Counted from the first letter of the stretch, positions 47,239 to 57,701 are shown. The stretch is 64,000 nt of DNA from Prochlorococcus sp. AG-355-A09 (GCA_003280995.1 QCDG01000001.1:62001-126000); one strand, 5' to 3'. The notes: generated from the letters alone by a model not told the origin. A program made the numbers and translations.

Positions 47239-47519
47239 CTATTAACTAATAAAAAAAGGCTGAATAATGAACTTCTATAAGATTAAGATCCAAATTCTTT
47301 AATACCTTTTAATTTTAAATAACAACTAAAAAATTACCCATGATTAACGAAGGAATATATGCAAACATTTTTATATTTAATCTTTCTTTATTAGCCAGAA
47401 AAATGTTACATAAGAAAAAAATAATCATGCAAATATGTTCAATGGCAAGTACATCTTTAAAGGTATAGGGCAATAATTCGATTTTGTTATACAGTTTAAA
47501 TTGATAATAAATAAAAATT
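47239..47519. other. Intergenic spacer before purB, 281 bp
   Basis: It holds a 42-aa plus-strand frame (47340-47468, starting MINEGIYANIFIFN) with no ribosome-binding site, which may be chance. No hairpin terminator is seen. It separates divergent tlyA and purB and should contain both promoters. Confidence 0.4.
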
Positions 47520-48815
47520 GTGATCGAGCGTTACACATTACCCGAAATGGGGAAAATCTGGACTGATAGCGCAAAATTCCAGACTTGGCTTAAGGTTGAA
47601 ATAGCTGCATGTGAAGCAAATTTTTCCTTGGGAAAAATTCCTGAAAATGCCATGAAAGAGATACGTTCAAATGCAAAGTTTGATGAATCTAGAATTACAG
47701 AAATCGAGAAAGAAGTTAAACATGATGTCATAGCATTTCTTACAAGCGTTAATGAATTTGTAGGAGATTCTGGAAGATACATACATGTTGGTATGACCAG
47801 CAGTGATGTACTTGATACTGGCTTATCTCTTCAGTTAAAAGACTCTTGCGAATTGTTATTAGAAGAAATTGAGAAATTAGAAAATGAAGTCAGATTATTA
47901 GCAAGGAAGCATAAAAATACATTAATGATTGGCAGATCTCATGCCATTCATGGGGAGCCAATTTCCTTCGGTTTTAAACTTGCTGGATGGTTAGCAGAAA
48001 TAATAAGGAACAAAAAAAGATTGTTAACGCTGAGAGAATCTGTAGCAATTGGACAAATCAGTGGTGCAATGGGAACTTACGCTAATACGAATCCCAAAGT
48101 AGAACAAATAACTTGTGATTTACTCGGCTTAAAACCAGATACAGCAAGTACTCAAGTTATATCGAGAGACAGACATGCAGAATATGTGCAAACTATTGCC
48201 CTAGTTGGCGCTTCTTTAGATAGATTTGCAACTGAAATAAGAAATTTACAAAGAACTGATGTTTTAGAAGTTGAGGAGGGATTTACAAAAGGACAAAAAG
48301 GAAGTTCTGCCATGCCTCATAAAAGAAATCCTATCCGAAGTGAAAGAGTTAGCGGTTTAGCAAGAATTTTGAGGAGTTACGTCTTAACAGCACTGGAAAA
48401 TGTTCCTCTTTGGCACGAAAGAGATATAAGCCATAGTTCAAATGAACGTATCATGTTACCTGACGTATCAATCTGTTTGCATTTTATGCTCAGGGAAATG
48501 AAAGATATAGTAAGCAATTTGGAAGTTTATCCAAAAAATATGCTCAAAAATTTAAATATATATGGTGGTGTAATTTTTAGTCAGAAAGTTTTACTTTTGC
48601 TTGTAGATAAGGGCTTTTCTAGAGAAAAAGCTTATAGATTAGTTCAAAAAAATGCTCATCAGGCCTGGAATACTCAGAATGGGAATTTCAAACAAAATAT
48701 AGAGAGAGATAATGAAATAATGGATCTTATTGATCAAAGTGACTTAGAAGAATGTTTTAATCCTTCAATTCATCTCAATAATTTAAGTGTAATATGGGAG
48801 AAGTTAGGTATCTAG
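47520..48815 (+). CDS. purB: Adenylosuccinate lyase
   Basis: 431 aa. The start is GTG at 47520. Signature motifs: HVGMTSSDVLDT, the catalytic His region GRSHAIHGEPISFG and the flexible loop KGSSAMPHKRNPIRSE. It acts twice in purine synthesis (SAICAR and adenylosuccinate). Fumarate, its product, is the substrate of the next gene, fumC, 48 bp further on the same strand. Confidence 0.96.
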   Translation: MIERYTLPEMGKIWTDSAKFQTWLKVEIAACEANFSLGKIPENAMKEIRSNAKFDESRITEIEKEVKHDVIAFLTSVNEFVGDSGRYIHVGMTSSDVLDTGLSLQLKDSCELLLEEIEKLENEVRLLARKHKNTLMIGRSHAIHGEPISFGFKLAGWLAEIIRNKKRLLTLRESVAIGQISGAMGTYANTNPKVEQITCDLLGLKPDTASTQVISRDRHAEYVQTIALVGASLDRFATEIRNLQRTDVLEVEEGFTKGQKGSSAMPHKRNPIRSERVSGLARILRSYVLTALENVPLWHERDISHSSNERIMLPDVSICLHFMLREMKDIVSNLEVYPKNMLKNLNIYGGVIFSQKVLLLLVDKGFSREKAYRLVQKNAHQAWNTQNGNFKQNIERDNEIMDLIDQSDLEECFNPSIHLNNLSVIWEKLGI

Positions 48816-48820
48816 GATTA

Positions 48821-48856
48821 CTGAAAACCTTATCTAAGTTAAACCAGTGTTTTCAG
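48821..48856 (+). other. Long-loop inverted repeat in purB-fumC spacer
   Basis: CTGAAAAC (48821-48828) and GTTTTCAG (48849-48856) are perfect complements around a 20-base loop, ending 7 bases before the fumC ATG and touching its AGAGGA ribosome-binding site. No T-run follows, so it is not a classic terminator; it may modulate fumC translation or mark an mRNA cut. Confidence 0.45.
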
Positions 48857-48863
48857 AGGAATA

Positions 48864-50249
48864 ATGACCAAAAACTTTAGAATTGAAAAAGATAGTATGG
48901 GAACAATAGAGGTGCCCATTGAAGCTTTGTGGGGCGCACAAACACAAAGATCGATAATAAATTTTTCTATTGGAGAAGAATTAATTCCAATTGAGTTAAT
49001 TTATTCACTCACCCTCATAAAAAAAGCTGCTTCAATTGCGAATTTCAATTTAGGTTTAATAGATAAAAGGAAAAAAGATTTGATTGTAGAGGCATGTACG
49101 GAAATACTTGATGGGCTTCACGATTCACAGTTTCCCCTAAAGGTTTGGCAAACAGGTAGTGGCACTCAAACAAATATGAATGTTAATGAGGTAATTTCAA
49201 ATATTGCAGCTTTAAAAACTAATTCAGAGCTTGGTAGTCATAAACCAATTCATCCGAATGATGATGTAAATAAATCTCAGTCAACTAATGACACTTTTCC
49301 TGCTGCCATTCAAATCTCTGTTGTTAATGAAATAATCAAAAATTTAGTTCCAACGATAAGAGAACTTACTCAGATCCTTGATAAAAAAAGTGAAGAATGG
49401 AAAGACCTTATAAAGATAGGAAGAACCCATTTTCAAGATGCAGTTCCCCTTACTTTTGGGCAAGAAATATCAGGATGGTCAGAGCAACTTAAAGATGCTG
49501 AGAATGCAATTATTATTAGTCTGAATGAATTGTATTTCTTACCTCTGGGAGGAACTGCAGTTGGAACAGGGATTAATTGTCCAAAAAGATTTTGTGAAGA
49601 GTCTATAAAATCAATTTCCGATGATACTAATCTAATGTTCTATAAATCAAAAAATAATTTTTCTATCATGGCCTCTCATGATCGTCTAGCTCAAGTAATG
49701 AGTCAGATAAAAATATTAGCAGGTGCATTATTTAAAATTTCAAATGATATAAAAATTCTATCTTCTGGTCCAAGATCAGGAATATATGAACTAATTATTC
49801 CTCAAAATGAACCTGGAAGTTCTATCATGCCGGGCAAAGTGAATCCAACTCAATGCGAAGCCTTATCAATGGTTTGCACTCAAATAATGGGTCTTGAATA
49901 TGCAGTCTCAATGGCAAATTCTAGTGGCACTTTACAGATGAATGAATATAAGCCTCTTATTGGGTTTAATATTCTTACAAGTTTAAAATTACTAAAAAAT
50001 GTAATAGAAAACTTCAGAAAAAAATTAGTTGATGGGATGGAACCTAATCAAAAGAAAATGAAGTTAAATTTAGAAAATTCACTAATGTTGGTTACAGCCA
50101 TAGTGCCAAAAGTTGGTTATGAAAAAGCAGCTGAGATTGCAAACCTTGCATTCAAAGATTCATTAAATTTAAAAGAGGCAACACTTAAATTAGGTTATTT
50201 AAACGAAGATGAATTTGATGAAGCAATGAATATCAGTTCAATGATTTGA
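48864..50249 (+). CDS. fumC: Fumarate hydratase, class II
   Basis: 461 aa of the class II fumarase superfamily. Motifs: GSGTQTNMNVNEVISN, KSQSTNDTFPAAIQ, IGRTHFQDAVPLTFGQEISG and the signature GSSIMPGKVNPTQCE. It needs no iron-sulphur cluster. It hydrates fumarate to malate in the partial TCA path. Convergent with the helicase gene. Confidence 0.96.
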   Translation: MTKNFRIEKDSMGTIEVPIEALWGAQTQRSIINFSIGEELIPIELIYSLTLIKKAASIANFNLGLIDKRKKDLIVEACTEILDGLHDSQFPLKVWQTGSGTQTNMNVNEVISNIAALKTNSELGSHKPIHPNDDVNKSQSTNDTFPAAIQISVVNEIIKNLVPTIRELTQILDKKSEEWKDLIKIGRTHFQDAVPLTFGQEISGWSEQLKDAENAIIISLNELYFLPLGGTAVGTGINCPKRFCEESIKSISDDTNLMFYKSKNNFSIMASHDRLAQVMSQIKILAGALFKISNDIKILSSGPRSGIYELIIPQNEPGSSIMPGKVNPTQCEALSMVCTQIMGLEYAVSMANSSGTLQMNEYKPLIGFNILTSLKLLKNVIENFRKKLVDGMEPNQKKMKLNLENSLMLVTAIVPKVGYEKAAEIANLAFKDSLNLKEATLKLGYLNEDEFDEAMNISSMI

Positions 50250-50259
50250 TTAAAAAAAT

Positions 50260-52986
50260 TTAAGAATTATTATCAATTCTTTTTGTTGCAGGATTAATAT
50301 CTTCAGATACTTTTATAAGATCATTAGATTCAGAAACAGGAAAACGATTAATAGCTTTTAATACTAGCTTTGCTTTGCTTTTTAATTTATTACTAACACC
50401 AATACAGTATTGAACTTGAGAAAGGACATCAATTGATCTTCTAATAATCCTCACTACATCACCTTCGTCTAATGAAGTATTAAAAACCAAATCTTTCCAT
50501 TTTTTTCCTCTTGCCCATTCAGAAATAATTCCAGTTAACTCTGTTTCTAAATAGATAGGAATTTCAATATGAAACTTATTTTGTTGAGAAGCGACTAATT
50601 TCCTTAAACCATCTAATTCATTAAAAACATCTATTACCTTTAAAGAAGGCTTGAAATTACTCCAAAGATTAGGCCTCCTTATATCAACACATATAGCTTG
50701 AATAATTGCAGCTAATTCAGGAGGATCTAAATCGTCTAAATAACCACTAACTAAAACCAGACCAATCCACAATTCATTTTCACTTCTTATTGCACCAACT
50801 GTTTGTCCAACTTCTGTCAATTCCAAATCATTTAAACAACCGAAATGATTCAAAATTTTAATCAAATCGGTAAAAGTTCTCCAGTTATGATTTTCTTTAT
50901 CCTCAAGAAGTTTTTTTCTCATATAAATTTCTTGTTCAACATCAACAATTCTTTTTCTGTATTTCTTTAATTTCCTAGAGTCTCCAAATCTATGTGCGGG
51001 ATGATCATTGACTGTTTCTTCTAAATTATTAATTTGTTGCTGTTGTGCCAAAACTTCCGTTGACAAATCATATTGTGGAGTTTGTAAATCATTTTTTTTA
51101 GAAACTTCTAGAATTCGATCCGCATAACACTGCGAGATATCATCTCCCCTAAATACCTCTCCAGAAAAATACATCTTTGGCACTTCAAGTCCTAAGATAT
51201 CAATTGCATCCAAATCATTAAAAATACTTACAATGTATGAGGGTTTTATTAGAATAAATAAATTATCAACTGTCAAACACAACAAACTCTTTATTTTTTG
51301 GGATTCATATATTTTCTTACAAATTAATCCTGGAACAATTTTTCTTTTAATTTGAGGAGCTTTGATTGAAATTAAGCTTCCATCTTCAATATATGGGAGT
51401 GCATTTGTGATCTCTTCTGATAATTTTTCTGCTGCTTGTTTTTCTAAAATTTTCAAAAGTCTTCTCTCTTCTTTAAGACGATTTTTTAACTTTTCATAGG
51501 CATCAAAATCTTTCCATGAGACGTTAGATGTAATTTTTTTTAATTCAATTAAATCCTTATCTAAATTTTCAAGAATTATATTTTCACCTGAAGATTCACC
51601 TGAATATAAAAAACTACCAAAACTTCTTTTAATTAATTCTTTAGACTTCTCTAAAGTATAACTTTGTAAAAGATTAAGTACCATTCCATAACTAGGAGTG
51701 AATTGACTCTCTAAAGAATTTGGTTTGCTAATAGCCAGAGCACTTGCTTCTTTGGCACCTTCAAATCTTGTTTGTAATGTAACAACATATCCCTGGGTAT
51801 CTTTTCCTCTTCTTCCAGCTCTTCCTGACATTTGCAAAAATTCACTGCTAAATAATAATCTATGACCATCTTCTGTCCTTTTTGATAAAGAAGAAATAAC
51901 AGTTGTTCTTGCCGGCATATTTATCCCTGCAGCAAGAGTTTCAGTTGCAAACACAACTTTTATTAAACCTTGCTGAAATAATTCCTCAACCAACTCTTTC
52001 CATGCAGGCAATAATCCAGCATGATGAGATGCAATACCGCGTTTTAATGCCTCGCATTGAGATTTATCTTTTATTGCTTCCTGATTATTTTTAAGATAAA
52101 CATCTAATTTTTGTGATATCTTACTTGTTTCTGAATAACTAACTAAAGTTAAATCTTTTATATTTTCAATAGCCTTGTCACATCCTCTTCTACTAAAAAT
52201 AAAGTAAATAGCTGGCAGCATATTTCGTTCAGCTAGTTTCGAGATCACAAAGCCAATTGAGGGAGACTTTGGTTGCATTATCCTGCCAACTTTTCCTCTT
52301 GTTTTCTGCCCTTTAGGAGCTCTCCAAATCTTACAGTTTGGATGAATTCCGTTACCCTTATTATTTAAAAGTGGATGGAGGCCTTTAACACTACAAAAAA
52401 TAAAATCAAGTGGGACTGGTCTCTTATCACTATTAATAAGTACTGTGGGCCCATGAACTTTTTCTATCCAATTTTGTAGTTGATCTGCATTGGCTATTGT
52501 TGCTGATAAAGCTATTATTTGAGTTCTAGTGGGGCAATGGATTATAGTTTCTTCCCAAACTGTGCCTCTCTGGGGGTCATTCATATAATGACATTCATCA
52601 AGAATCACAGATTCTAAATTTTCTAAGGGATCATCAAATTCATCAAATTCGCCATAAAGCATGTTCCTAAAAATCTCAGTCGTCATGACTAAGATTGGTG
52701 CTTCTCTATTTATACTTATATCTCCAGTTAAAAGACCAACTTTATTCTCTCCATATTGATTAGCAAAATCTCTAAACTTTTGGTTTGATAGAGCTTTTAA
52801 AGGTGTTGTATAAAAAACTCTGCTGTCATGAGATAAGCCTCTATATATAGCAAATTCACCTATCAATGTTTTACCTGAACCTGTTGGTGCCGTTAAAACA
52901 ACAGAATTTCCGCTATTAATAGCTCGTACTGCTTCTAATTGGAAATCATCTAGCGGAAAGGGGAAATATTCCTCTAAATTAAGCAA
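50260..52986 (-). CDS. DEAD/DEAH-box RNA helicase, Ski2/Mtr4-like
   Basis: 908 aa. Helicase core motifs: Walker A TAPTGSGKTLIGEF, motif II DECHYMND, SATIANADQL, motif V KVVFATETLAAGINMPARTT and motif VI QMSGRAGRRGKD. The C-terminal 150 residues fit the DSHCT helical domain of Ski2-type helicases. Cyanobacteria and plastids have this family (plastid ISE2-like); it probably unwinds RNA for processing or decay. Divergent from bioF. Confidence 0.9.
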   Translation of the reverse strand: MLNLEEYFPFPLDDFQLEAVRAINSGNSVVLTAPTGSGKTLIGEFAIYRGLSHDSRVFYTTPLKALSNQKFRDFANQYGENKVGLLTGDISINREAPILVMTTEIFRNMLYGEFDEFDDPLENLESVILDECHYMNDPQRGTVWEETIIHCPTRTQIIALSATIANADQLQNWIEKVHGPTVLINSDKRPVPLDFIFCSVKGLHPLLNNKGNGIHPNCKIWRAPKGQKTRGKVGRIMQPKSPSIGFVISKLAERNMLPAIYFIFSRRGCDKAIENIKDLTLVSYSETSKISQKLDVYLKNNQEAIKDKSQCEALKRGIASHHAGLLPAWKELVEELFQQGLIKVVFATETLAAGINMPARTTVISSLSKRTEDGHRLLFSSEFLQMSGRAGRRGKDTQGYVVTLQTRFEGAKEASALAISKPNSLESQFTPSYGMVLNLLQSYTLEKSKELIKRSFGSFLYSGESSGENIILENLDKDLIELKKITSNVSWKDFDAYEKLKNRLKEERRLLKILEKQAAEKLSEEITNALPYIEDGSLISIKAPQIKRKIVPGLICKKIYESQKIKSLLCLTVDNLFILIKPSYIVSIFNDLDAIDILGLEVPKMYFSGEVFRGDDISQCYADRILEVSKKNDLQTPQYDLSTEVLAQQQQINNLEETVNDHPAHRFGDSRKLKKYRKRIVDVEQEIYMRKKLLEDKENHNWRTFTDLIKILNHFGCLNDLELTEVGQTVGAIRSENELWIGLVLVSGYLDDLDPPELAAIIQAICVDIRRPNLWSNFKPSLKVIDVFNELDGLRKLVASQQNKFHIEIPIYLETELTGIISEWARGKKWKDLVFNTSLDEGDVVRIIRRSIDVLSQVQYCIGVSNKLKSKAKLVLKAINRFPVSESNDLIKVSEDINPATKRIDNNS

Positions 52987-53125
52987 TAATTGTGATTGAA
53001 GAGAGGATGAGTTAACTTCTTAATATATGATCTATATAGATATTAATAAACAAAAAATACCTTGCAAACTTTAATAGTAAATCTAAATCTTTTTAATTAA
53101 ATCCAATATATTTTATTTTGCCAAA

Positions 53126-54265
53126 ATGAAAAAAGTAAAAATTCCAAAAAATAGAATCCGTAAATTAAAAACATTTACTTTAGGTAAAAAATCATTCGAA
53201 CTTCTAAGTTTAAATTCGCAAAAGAAAAAACTTATAGACTTATGCAGTAATGATTATTTTGGATTAAGCAGGGACAAGGATTTAATAAAAGCTGCTTACG
53301 AAATAAGCTTGTTAGAAGGCATTGGTTCAGGAAGCTCTAGGTTTATTACAGGTTCAAGACCAATACATAAATTATTAGAAACAGAACTTGCCAAGTGGCT
53401 TGATCAAGAGAAAGTATTACTTTTCCCAAGCGGATTTCAAGCAAATATAGCCGCTATCCAGGCTTTAGCAAATAGAAATAGTATCGTAATAGCAGATAAA
53501 TTGATCCATAACTCTTTATTGGTTGGAGTCAAAGCTGCTCAAGCAAAACTACTTCGATTCTCACACAATAATTTAAAAGATTTAGAAGATAAAATTATAA
53601 AATCTAACCCTACAAAAAATGCCATTTTAGTTGTTGTTGAATCTCTTTATAGCATGGAGGGATCAATTGCTCCGCTAAGAGAAATAACGGAAATTTGCAA
53701 GAAAAATAGTGTTCAATTATTAGTTGACGAAGCTCATGCAATTGGGATCTTGGGCCCTGAAGGCAGGGGTTTAAGTTTTAATTTTCGTTCAGATATAACT
53801 ATGATTACTGGAACTTTTGGAAAAGCATTTGGAAGCGGTGGAGCTTTCATAGCTTCCACTTCAGAAATTGGAGAATATCTTATCCAAACAAGTGGTGCAT
53901 TTAGGTATACAACCGCACTTGCGCCATCTTTGGCTGCTGGGGCACTAGCAGGTTTAAAAAAAATTTTAGAAAATAAAGAATGGAGTAATGATTTGTTATC
54001 TTCTGCGAATATATGGAAAGATGAAATTATTAAAAATTTTAGTTTTCCAGTTCAGGGAGATTCTCACATTTTATCAATTATTGTTGGCCAAGAGGAGAAA
54101 GCAATTTATCTACAAAAATATCTCGAAGAAAATGGGTTTTTAGCAATTGCGATAAGACCTCCAACTGTTCCAGTGGGGCAATCAAGAATAAGAATAACAA
54201 TACGAAGAAACTTAGATTTAAATCTGCTTAATAATTTTATTGCAGTACTAAAAGAGTTTAAATGA
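53126..54265 (+). CDS. bioF: 8-amino-7-oxononanoate synthase
   Basis: 379 aa of the PLP alpha-oxoamine synthase family: CSNDYFGLSRDKDLIKAA, GSGSSRFITGSRPIHKLLE and the Schiff-base Lys in TGTFGKAFGSGGAF. It joins pimeloyl-ACP and alanine. First gene of bioF-bioK-bioC-bioD-bioA, overlapping the next gene by 4 bases. Confidence 0.95.
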   Translation: MKKVKIPKNRIRKLKTFTLGKKSFELLSLNSQKKKLIDLCSNDYFGLSRDKDLIKAAYEISLLEGIGSGSSRFITGSRPIHKLLETELAKWLDQEKVLLFPSGFQANIAAIQALANRNSIVIADKLIHNSLLVGVKAAQAKLLRFSHNNLKDLEDKIIKSNPTKNAILVVVESLYSMEGSIAPLREITEICKKNSVQLLVDEAHAIGILGPEGRGLSFNFRSDITMITGTFGKAFGSGGAFIASTSEIGEYLIQTSGAFRYTTALAPSLAAGALAGLKKILENKEWSNDLLSSANIWKDEIIKNFSFPVQGDSHILSIIVGQEEKAIYLQKYLEENGFLAIAIRPPTVPVGQSRIRITIRRNLDLNLLNNFIAVLKEFK

Positions 54266-54966
54266 AACAAATTATTACTCAACATGGATGGGGACTGAAT
54301 AAATATTTCTGGGATGATTATAAAGTTGACTTTTTAAATAATAATTGGCATTGGCAAGATAATGATAGGGGCTATTTTTCGACAAATAATTATCAAGCAA
54401 AATGGATTAAAAGCGAATCTAAAAAAGAACTCAGAATGACTTTATGCCATTCATTTGGTTTTCATTTAATGCCCAAAAAAATTTTAAAAGAAGCAACTCA
54501 TATTGTTCTTATAAATTCTTTTAATAATTTTCTTCCTATTAGTAATAAGAGAAACTTTATTTTGAGGTCTCTAAAAAGAATGGAAACAAAAATCATAAAA
54601 GATGAACCTAAGGATATGTTGAAAGAATTTATACATAGATCATTTATGCCAAATCATATTAATAATAGTTTTAAAAATATCTTTTATAAAAGTCTAGAGA
54701 GTTTAAATAAAAATCTTCTTTTAAGTGATTTAAAACAACTTTACATCAATAGAGATTTTCCAGTATTTTTAAGAAAAGATTGCAAAATTATTTTTCTAAA
54801 ATCAGAAAATGATTTTATTCTTGACAACGAATCAAATAATAACTTTTTAGATTCCTTAAATAAAACACTTGATAGGAAGCCAATTTTCATTAAATTAGCT
54901 CAACAAGGTCATTGCTTGAATAATTTAAATTTATACGAGATCTTACTTAATGCTCTTAATGATTGA
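54262..54966 (+). CDS. bioK: Pimeloyl-ACP methyl ester esterase, BioK type
   Basis: 234 aa alpha/beta hydrolase. The nucleophile elbow is MTLCHSFGFHL (Ser in C-H-S-F-G), an acid candidate lies in KSENDFIL, and the His is in AQQGHCLNNL. Work on biotin genes reported that Prochlorococcus and marine Synechococcus use BioK instead of BioH to remove the methyl group and end the BioC cycle. Sitting between bioF and bioC with overlaps on both sides fits that role. Weak similarity to other hydrolases is expected. Confidence 0.85.
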   Translation: MKQIITQHGWGLNKYFWDDYKVDFLNNNWHWQDNDRGYFSTNNYQAKWIKSESKKELRMTLCHSFGFHLMPKKILKEATHIVLINSFNNFLPISNKRNFILRSLKRMETKIIKDEPKDMLKEFIHRSFMPNHINNSFKNIFYKSLESLNKNLLLSDLKQLYINRDFPVFLRKDCKIIFLKSENDFILDNESNNNFLDSLNKTLDRKPIFIKLAQQGHCLNNLNLYEILLNALND

Positions 54967-55729
54967 AATGGATAGTAAAAAGTGGAATGAGAAAATAAAA
55001 AATAATTTTAATGATGCTGCATATCGTTATTTAGAGCATTCAAATATTCAGAAATTTTTTGCAAAAAAGATTGTTCAATTTATCAAAGAATTAAATCCCA
55101 AAAAAAAAGGTGAATGGATAGATCTAGGATCTGGACCAGGACTATTAGCAGATGAAATAGAAAAAAATTTTTCTTCCCAAAAAGTATCCAGAATTGATTT
55201 CAGCAAGACAATGCTTCTTGAGAATAAATTATCTAGAAAAAAAATTTTATGGGATTTGAATAATGATTTACCTCCTGAAATAAATAACTGTTCTCTATTA
55301 ACATCTAACTTTTGCATACATTGGTTAAACAACCCAGAAAAGATAATAAAAAATTGGTTTAGCAAATTAACAGCTGGAGGGTTTTTAATCATTTCATATC
55401 CAACAAAAGATTGTTTTCCTGAATGGAAAGATACTTGTAAAAAAATTGATATTGAATATAGTGGTCTTAATTTCCTTTGCTCCAAAGAATTATTAAAAGA
55501 TTTTAAATCAACTGAAATACATTATTCAGAACAGTTTAATTATCTTGAAAATTTTGAAGATGTATATAAGCTTTTTAGAAGTATTAAAAATGTAGGAGCA
55601 CAATCATCAAACTGTAAACGCAAAACAGTGAAAGAGTTAAAGGAAATTCAAAAGTTTTGGCCAAAGAATTATAATAATACAGTGAACCTTTCATGGCAAA
55701 TTGAGATCCAAATCATAAAGAAATTATGA
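54950..55729 (+). CDS. bioC: Malonyl-ACP O-methyltransferase
   Basis: 259 aa from ATG 54950; starts at 54959 or 54968 are equally possible because the first codons overlap bioK. A class I methyltransferase with the SAM loop EWIDLGSGPGLLADEIE and TSNFCIHWLNNPEKII. BioC methylates malonyl-ACP so that fatty-acid synthesis can build the pimeloyl chain. It overlaps bioD by 4 bases. Confidence 0.9.
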   Translation: MLLMIEMDSKKWNEKIKNNFNDAAYRYLEHSNIQKFFAKKIVQFIKELNPKKKGEWIDLGSGPGLLADEIEKNFSSQKVSRIDFSKTMLLENKLSRKKILWDLNNDLPPEINNCSLLTSNFCIHWLNNPEKIIKNWFSKLTAGGFLIISYPTKDCFPEWKDTCKKIDIEYSGLNFLCSKELLKDFKSTEIHYSEQFNYLENFEDVYKLFRSIKNVGAQSSNCKRKTVKELKEIQKFWPKNYNNTVNLSWQIEIQIIKKL

Positions 55730-56391
55730 ATAGTCGCAATAATATTTTCAAATTTATAATTTGTGGAACAGATACTGATATTGGAAAAACTTTAATAAGC
55801 TCTTTTTTCGTTAAAGGATTAAATTCCTTTTATTGGAAGCCTATTCAAAGTGGTATTGAATCGCAAACTGATAGTCAAACTGTTGAAAAACTTGCACAAG
55901 TAAGTAAAGAGAAAATAATCAAAGAAGCTTATATCTTTACAAAACCTCTATCTCCTCATTGGGCTGCTGAAATAGATCAAAAAACTATTAACTTTGACAA
56001 GTTGATACTGCCAAAAGTGCAAGGCTCACTAATTGTGGAAACTGCAGGTGGATTAATGGTTCCAATAACACGCAATTTTTTGCAAATAAATCAAATAAAA
56101 CAATGGAATCTTCCAGTAATACTTGTATGTAAGAGCTCACTTGGCACTCTTAACCATACGCTGCTTAGTATTGAGGCCTTAAAACGAAGAAATATTGAGA
56201 TTTTAGGTTTAGTAGTTAATGGCGAAAAACACCTAGATAATCCAAAAACTCTTGTTGATTTTAGTGGTATTCCGTTAATTGCTGAATTTCCTTACATCAA
56301 AAAAATGGACTCAAATAATTTAGATATACTATGGAAAGAACTAGACATCAAGAATAAGTTGATCTCACTATTAAATTCAAAAATAAGTTAG
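55726..56391 (+). CDS. bioD: Dethiobiotin synthetase
   Basis: 221 aa, P-loop CGTDTDIGKTLISSFF at the start, FYWKPIQSGIES and VETAGGLMVPITRNFLQ next. It closes the ureido ring with ATP and CO2. Start overlaps bioC; the last base of its stop adjoins the bioA ATG. Confidence 0.94.
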   Translation: MNSRNNIFKFIICGTDTDIGKTLISSFFVKGLNSFYWKPIQSGIESQTDSQTVEKLAQVSKEKIIKEAYIFTKPLSPHWAAEIDQKTINFDKLILPKVQGSLIVETAGGLMVPITRNFLQINQIKQWNLPVILVCKSSLGTLNHTLLSIEALKRRNIEILGLVVNGEKHLDNPKTLVDFSGIPLIAEFPYIKKMDSNNLDILWKELDIKNKLISLLNSKIS

Positions 56392-57693
56392 ATGAAATCT
56401 TTGGATTCAAAAACTCCAAATCAAGATTGGCACCCAAATATTTGGCCACCTTTTACACAAATCAATAACAGCAAACCGCAAATAGAAGTAACTCATGGTA
56501 AAGATGCACTTCTATTTACAAAAGATCCTGAAAAAGAGCTAATAGATGCAATAAGTAGTTGGTGGGTAACTCTTCATGGTCATAGTAACGAATATATTGC
56601 GGATGCCATTTTCGATCAATCAAAAAAACTTGAGCAAGTTATATTTGCTGATTTCTTACATCCACAGGCAAAAAAATTAGCGGAAAGACTTAGTGAATTA
56701 ACAAAACTAGAAAGATTATTCTTTTCTGATAACGGTTCTACTGCAGTGGAAGTCGCTTTAAAAATTGCCTTCCAATCATGGCAAAATAGAGGAGAGACAA
56801 GAACTCAAATAGTAGCTTTTGATGGCGCATATCATGGTGATACATTTGGAGCAATGGCTTTAGGTGAAAGAAATATTTTTAATGAGAATTTCGATAATCT
56901 TATGTTCCCAGTTAAAAGAGTCCCATGGCCTTCAACTTGGATGAACGATGAAGAAGTAGAAAATAAAGAAAATCAGGCGATCCAAAAATTAGAAACTCTA
57001 CTTAAAACTCCTACAGTTGCAGTAATCCTTGAGCCACTTGTTCAAGGAGCAGGAGGGATGAATATGGTTAGGCCTCTGTTTATAAAAAAAGTTTCAGAAA
57101 TTATAAAAAATAATAATTCTTTGTTAATTGCCGATGAAGTATTGACTGGGTTTGGAAGATGTGGAACACTTTTCGCTTTTCAAAAGGCAAAAATCATTCC
57201 TGATTTAATAAGTATTTCAAAAGGTTTAACTGGTGGATTTTTACCGATGGGAATAACTTTATGTAAAGAAAAAATTTTTCAATCCTTTATTGATGATTCC
57301 CCAAGAAAAACTTTTTGGCATGGTCATAGTTTTACTGCTAATCCTTTAGGTTGTGCTGCAGCAAACGCTAGCATTGATTTATTAGAAAAAGAACCACAAA
57401 AATACCTTTCATTTGAAGAAAAACATTTATCTCATCTAATTCAATTTAAAAACTTACCTTATATAAAGAAGGTAAGGGTATCCGGGACAATTGCTGCCTT
57501 CGATTTAGATATTGGGAACAAAAAAGGTTATTTCAACAATATTGGGAAAGAAATAAAGAGTCTTGCAATGGAGCAAGGTTTATTCATTAGGCCCCTCGGG
57601 AATGTTATATACCTCTTGCCGCCTCTCTGTATAACAGATGATCAATTGGGGAAAAGCTACTGGATAATAAGGCAAATCTTAGACAATCTTTAG
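56392..57693 (+). CDS. bioA: Adenosylmethionine-8-amino-7-oxononanoate transaminase
   Basis: 433 aa, class III aminotransferase. Features: PNIWPPFTQINNSK, SSWWVTLHGHSNEYI, the PLP site IADEVLTGFGRCGTLFAF and the Lys in ISKGLTGGFLPMGI. Uses SAM as amino donor. Last gene of the operon; bioB is not in the window. Convergent with DUF3143. Confidence 0.95.
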   Translation: MKSLDSKTPNQDWHPNIWPPFTQINNSKPQIEVTHGKDALLFTKDPEKELIDAISSWWVTLHGHSNEYIADAIFDQSKKLEQVIFADFLHPQAKKLAERLSELTKLERLFFSDNGSTAVEVALKIAFQSWQNRGETRTQIVAFDGAYHGDTFGAMALGERNIFNENFDNLMFPVKRVPWPSTWMNDEEVENKENQAIQKLETLLKTPTVAVILEPLVQGAGGMNMVRPLFIKKVSEIIKNNNSLLIADEVLTGFGRCGTLFAFQKAKIIPDLISISKGLTGGFLPMGITLCKEKIFQSFIDDSPRKTFWHGHSFTANPLGCAAANASIDLLEKEPQKYLSFEEKHLSHLIQFKNLPYIKKVRVSGTIAAFDLDIGNKKGYFNNIGKEIKSLAMEQGLFIRPLGNVIYLLPPLCITDDQLGKSYWIIRQILDNL

Positions 57694-57701
57694 ATAGAAG
57701 T

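Noticed and set aside
47340-47468. 42-aa frame before purB
   Set aside because: No ribosome-binding site and biased AT-rich composition; kept only as a remark in the spacer entry.
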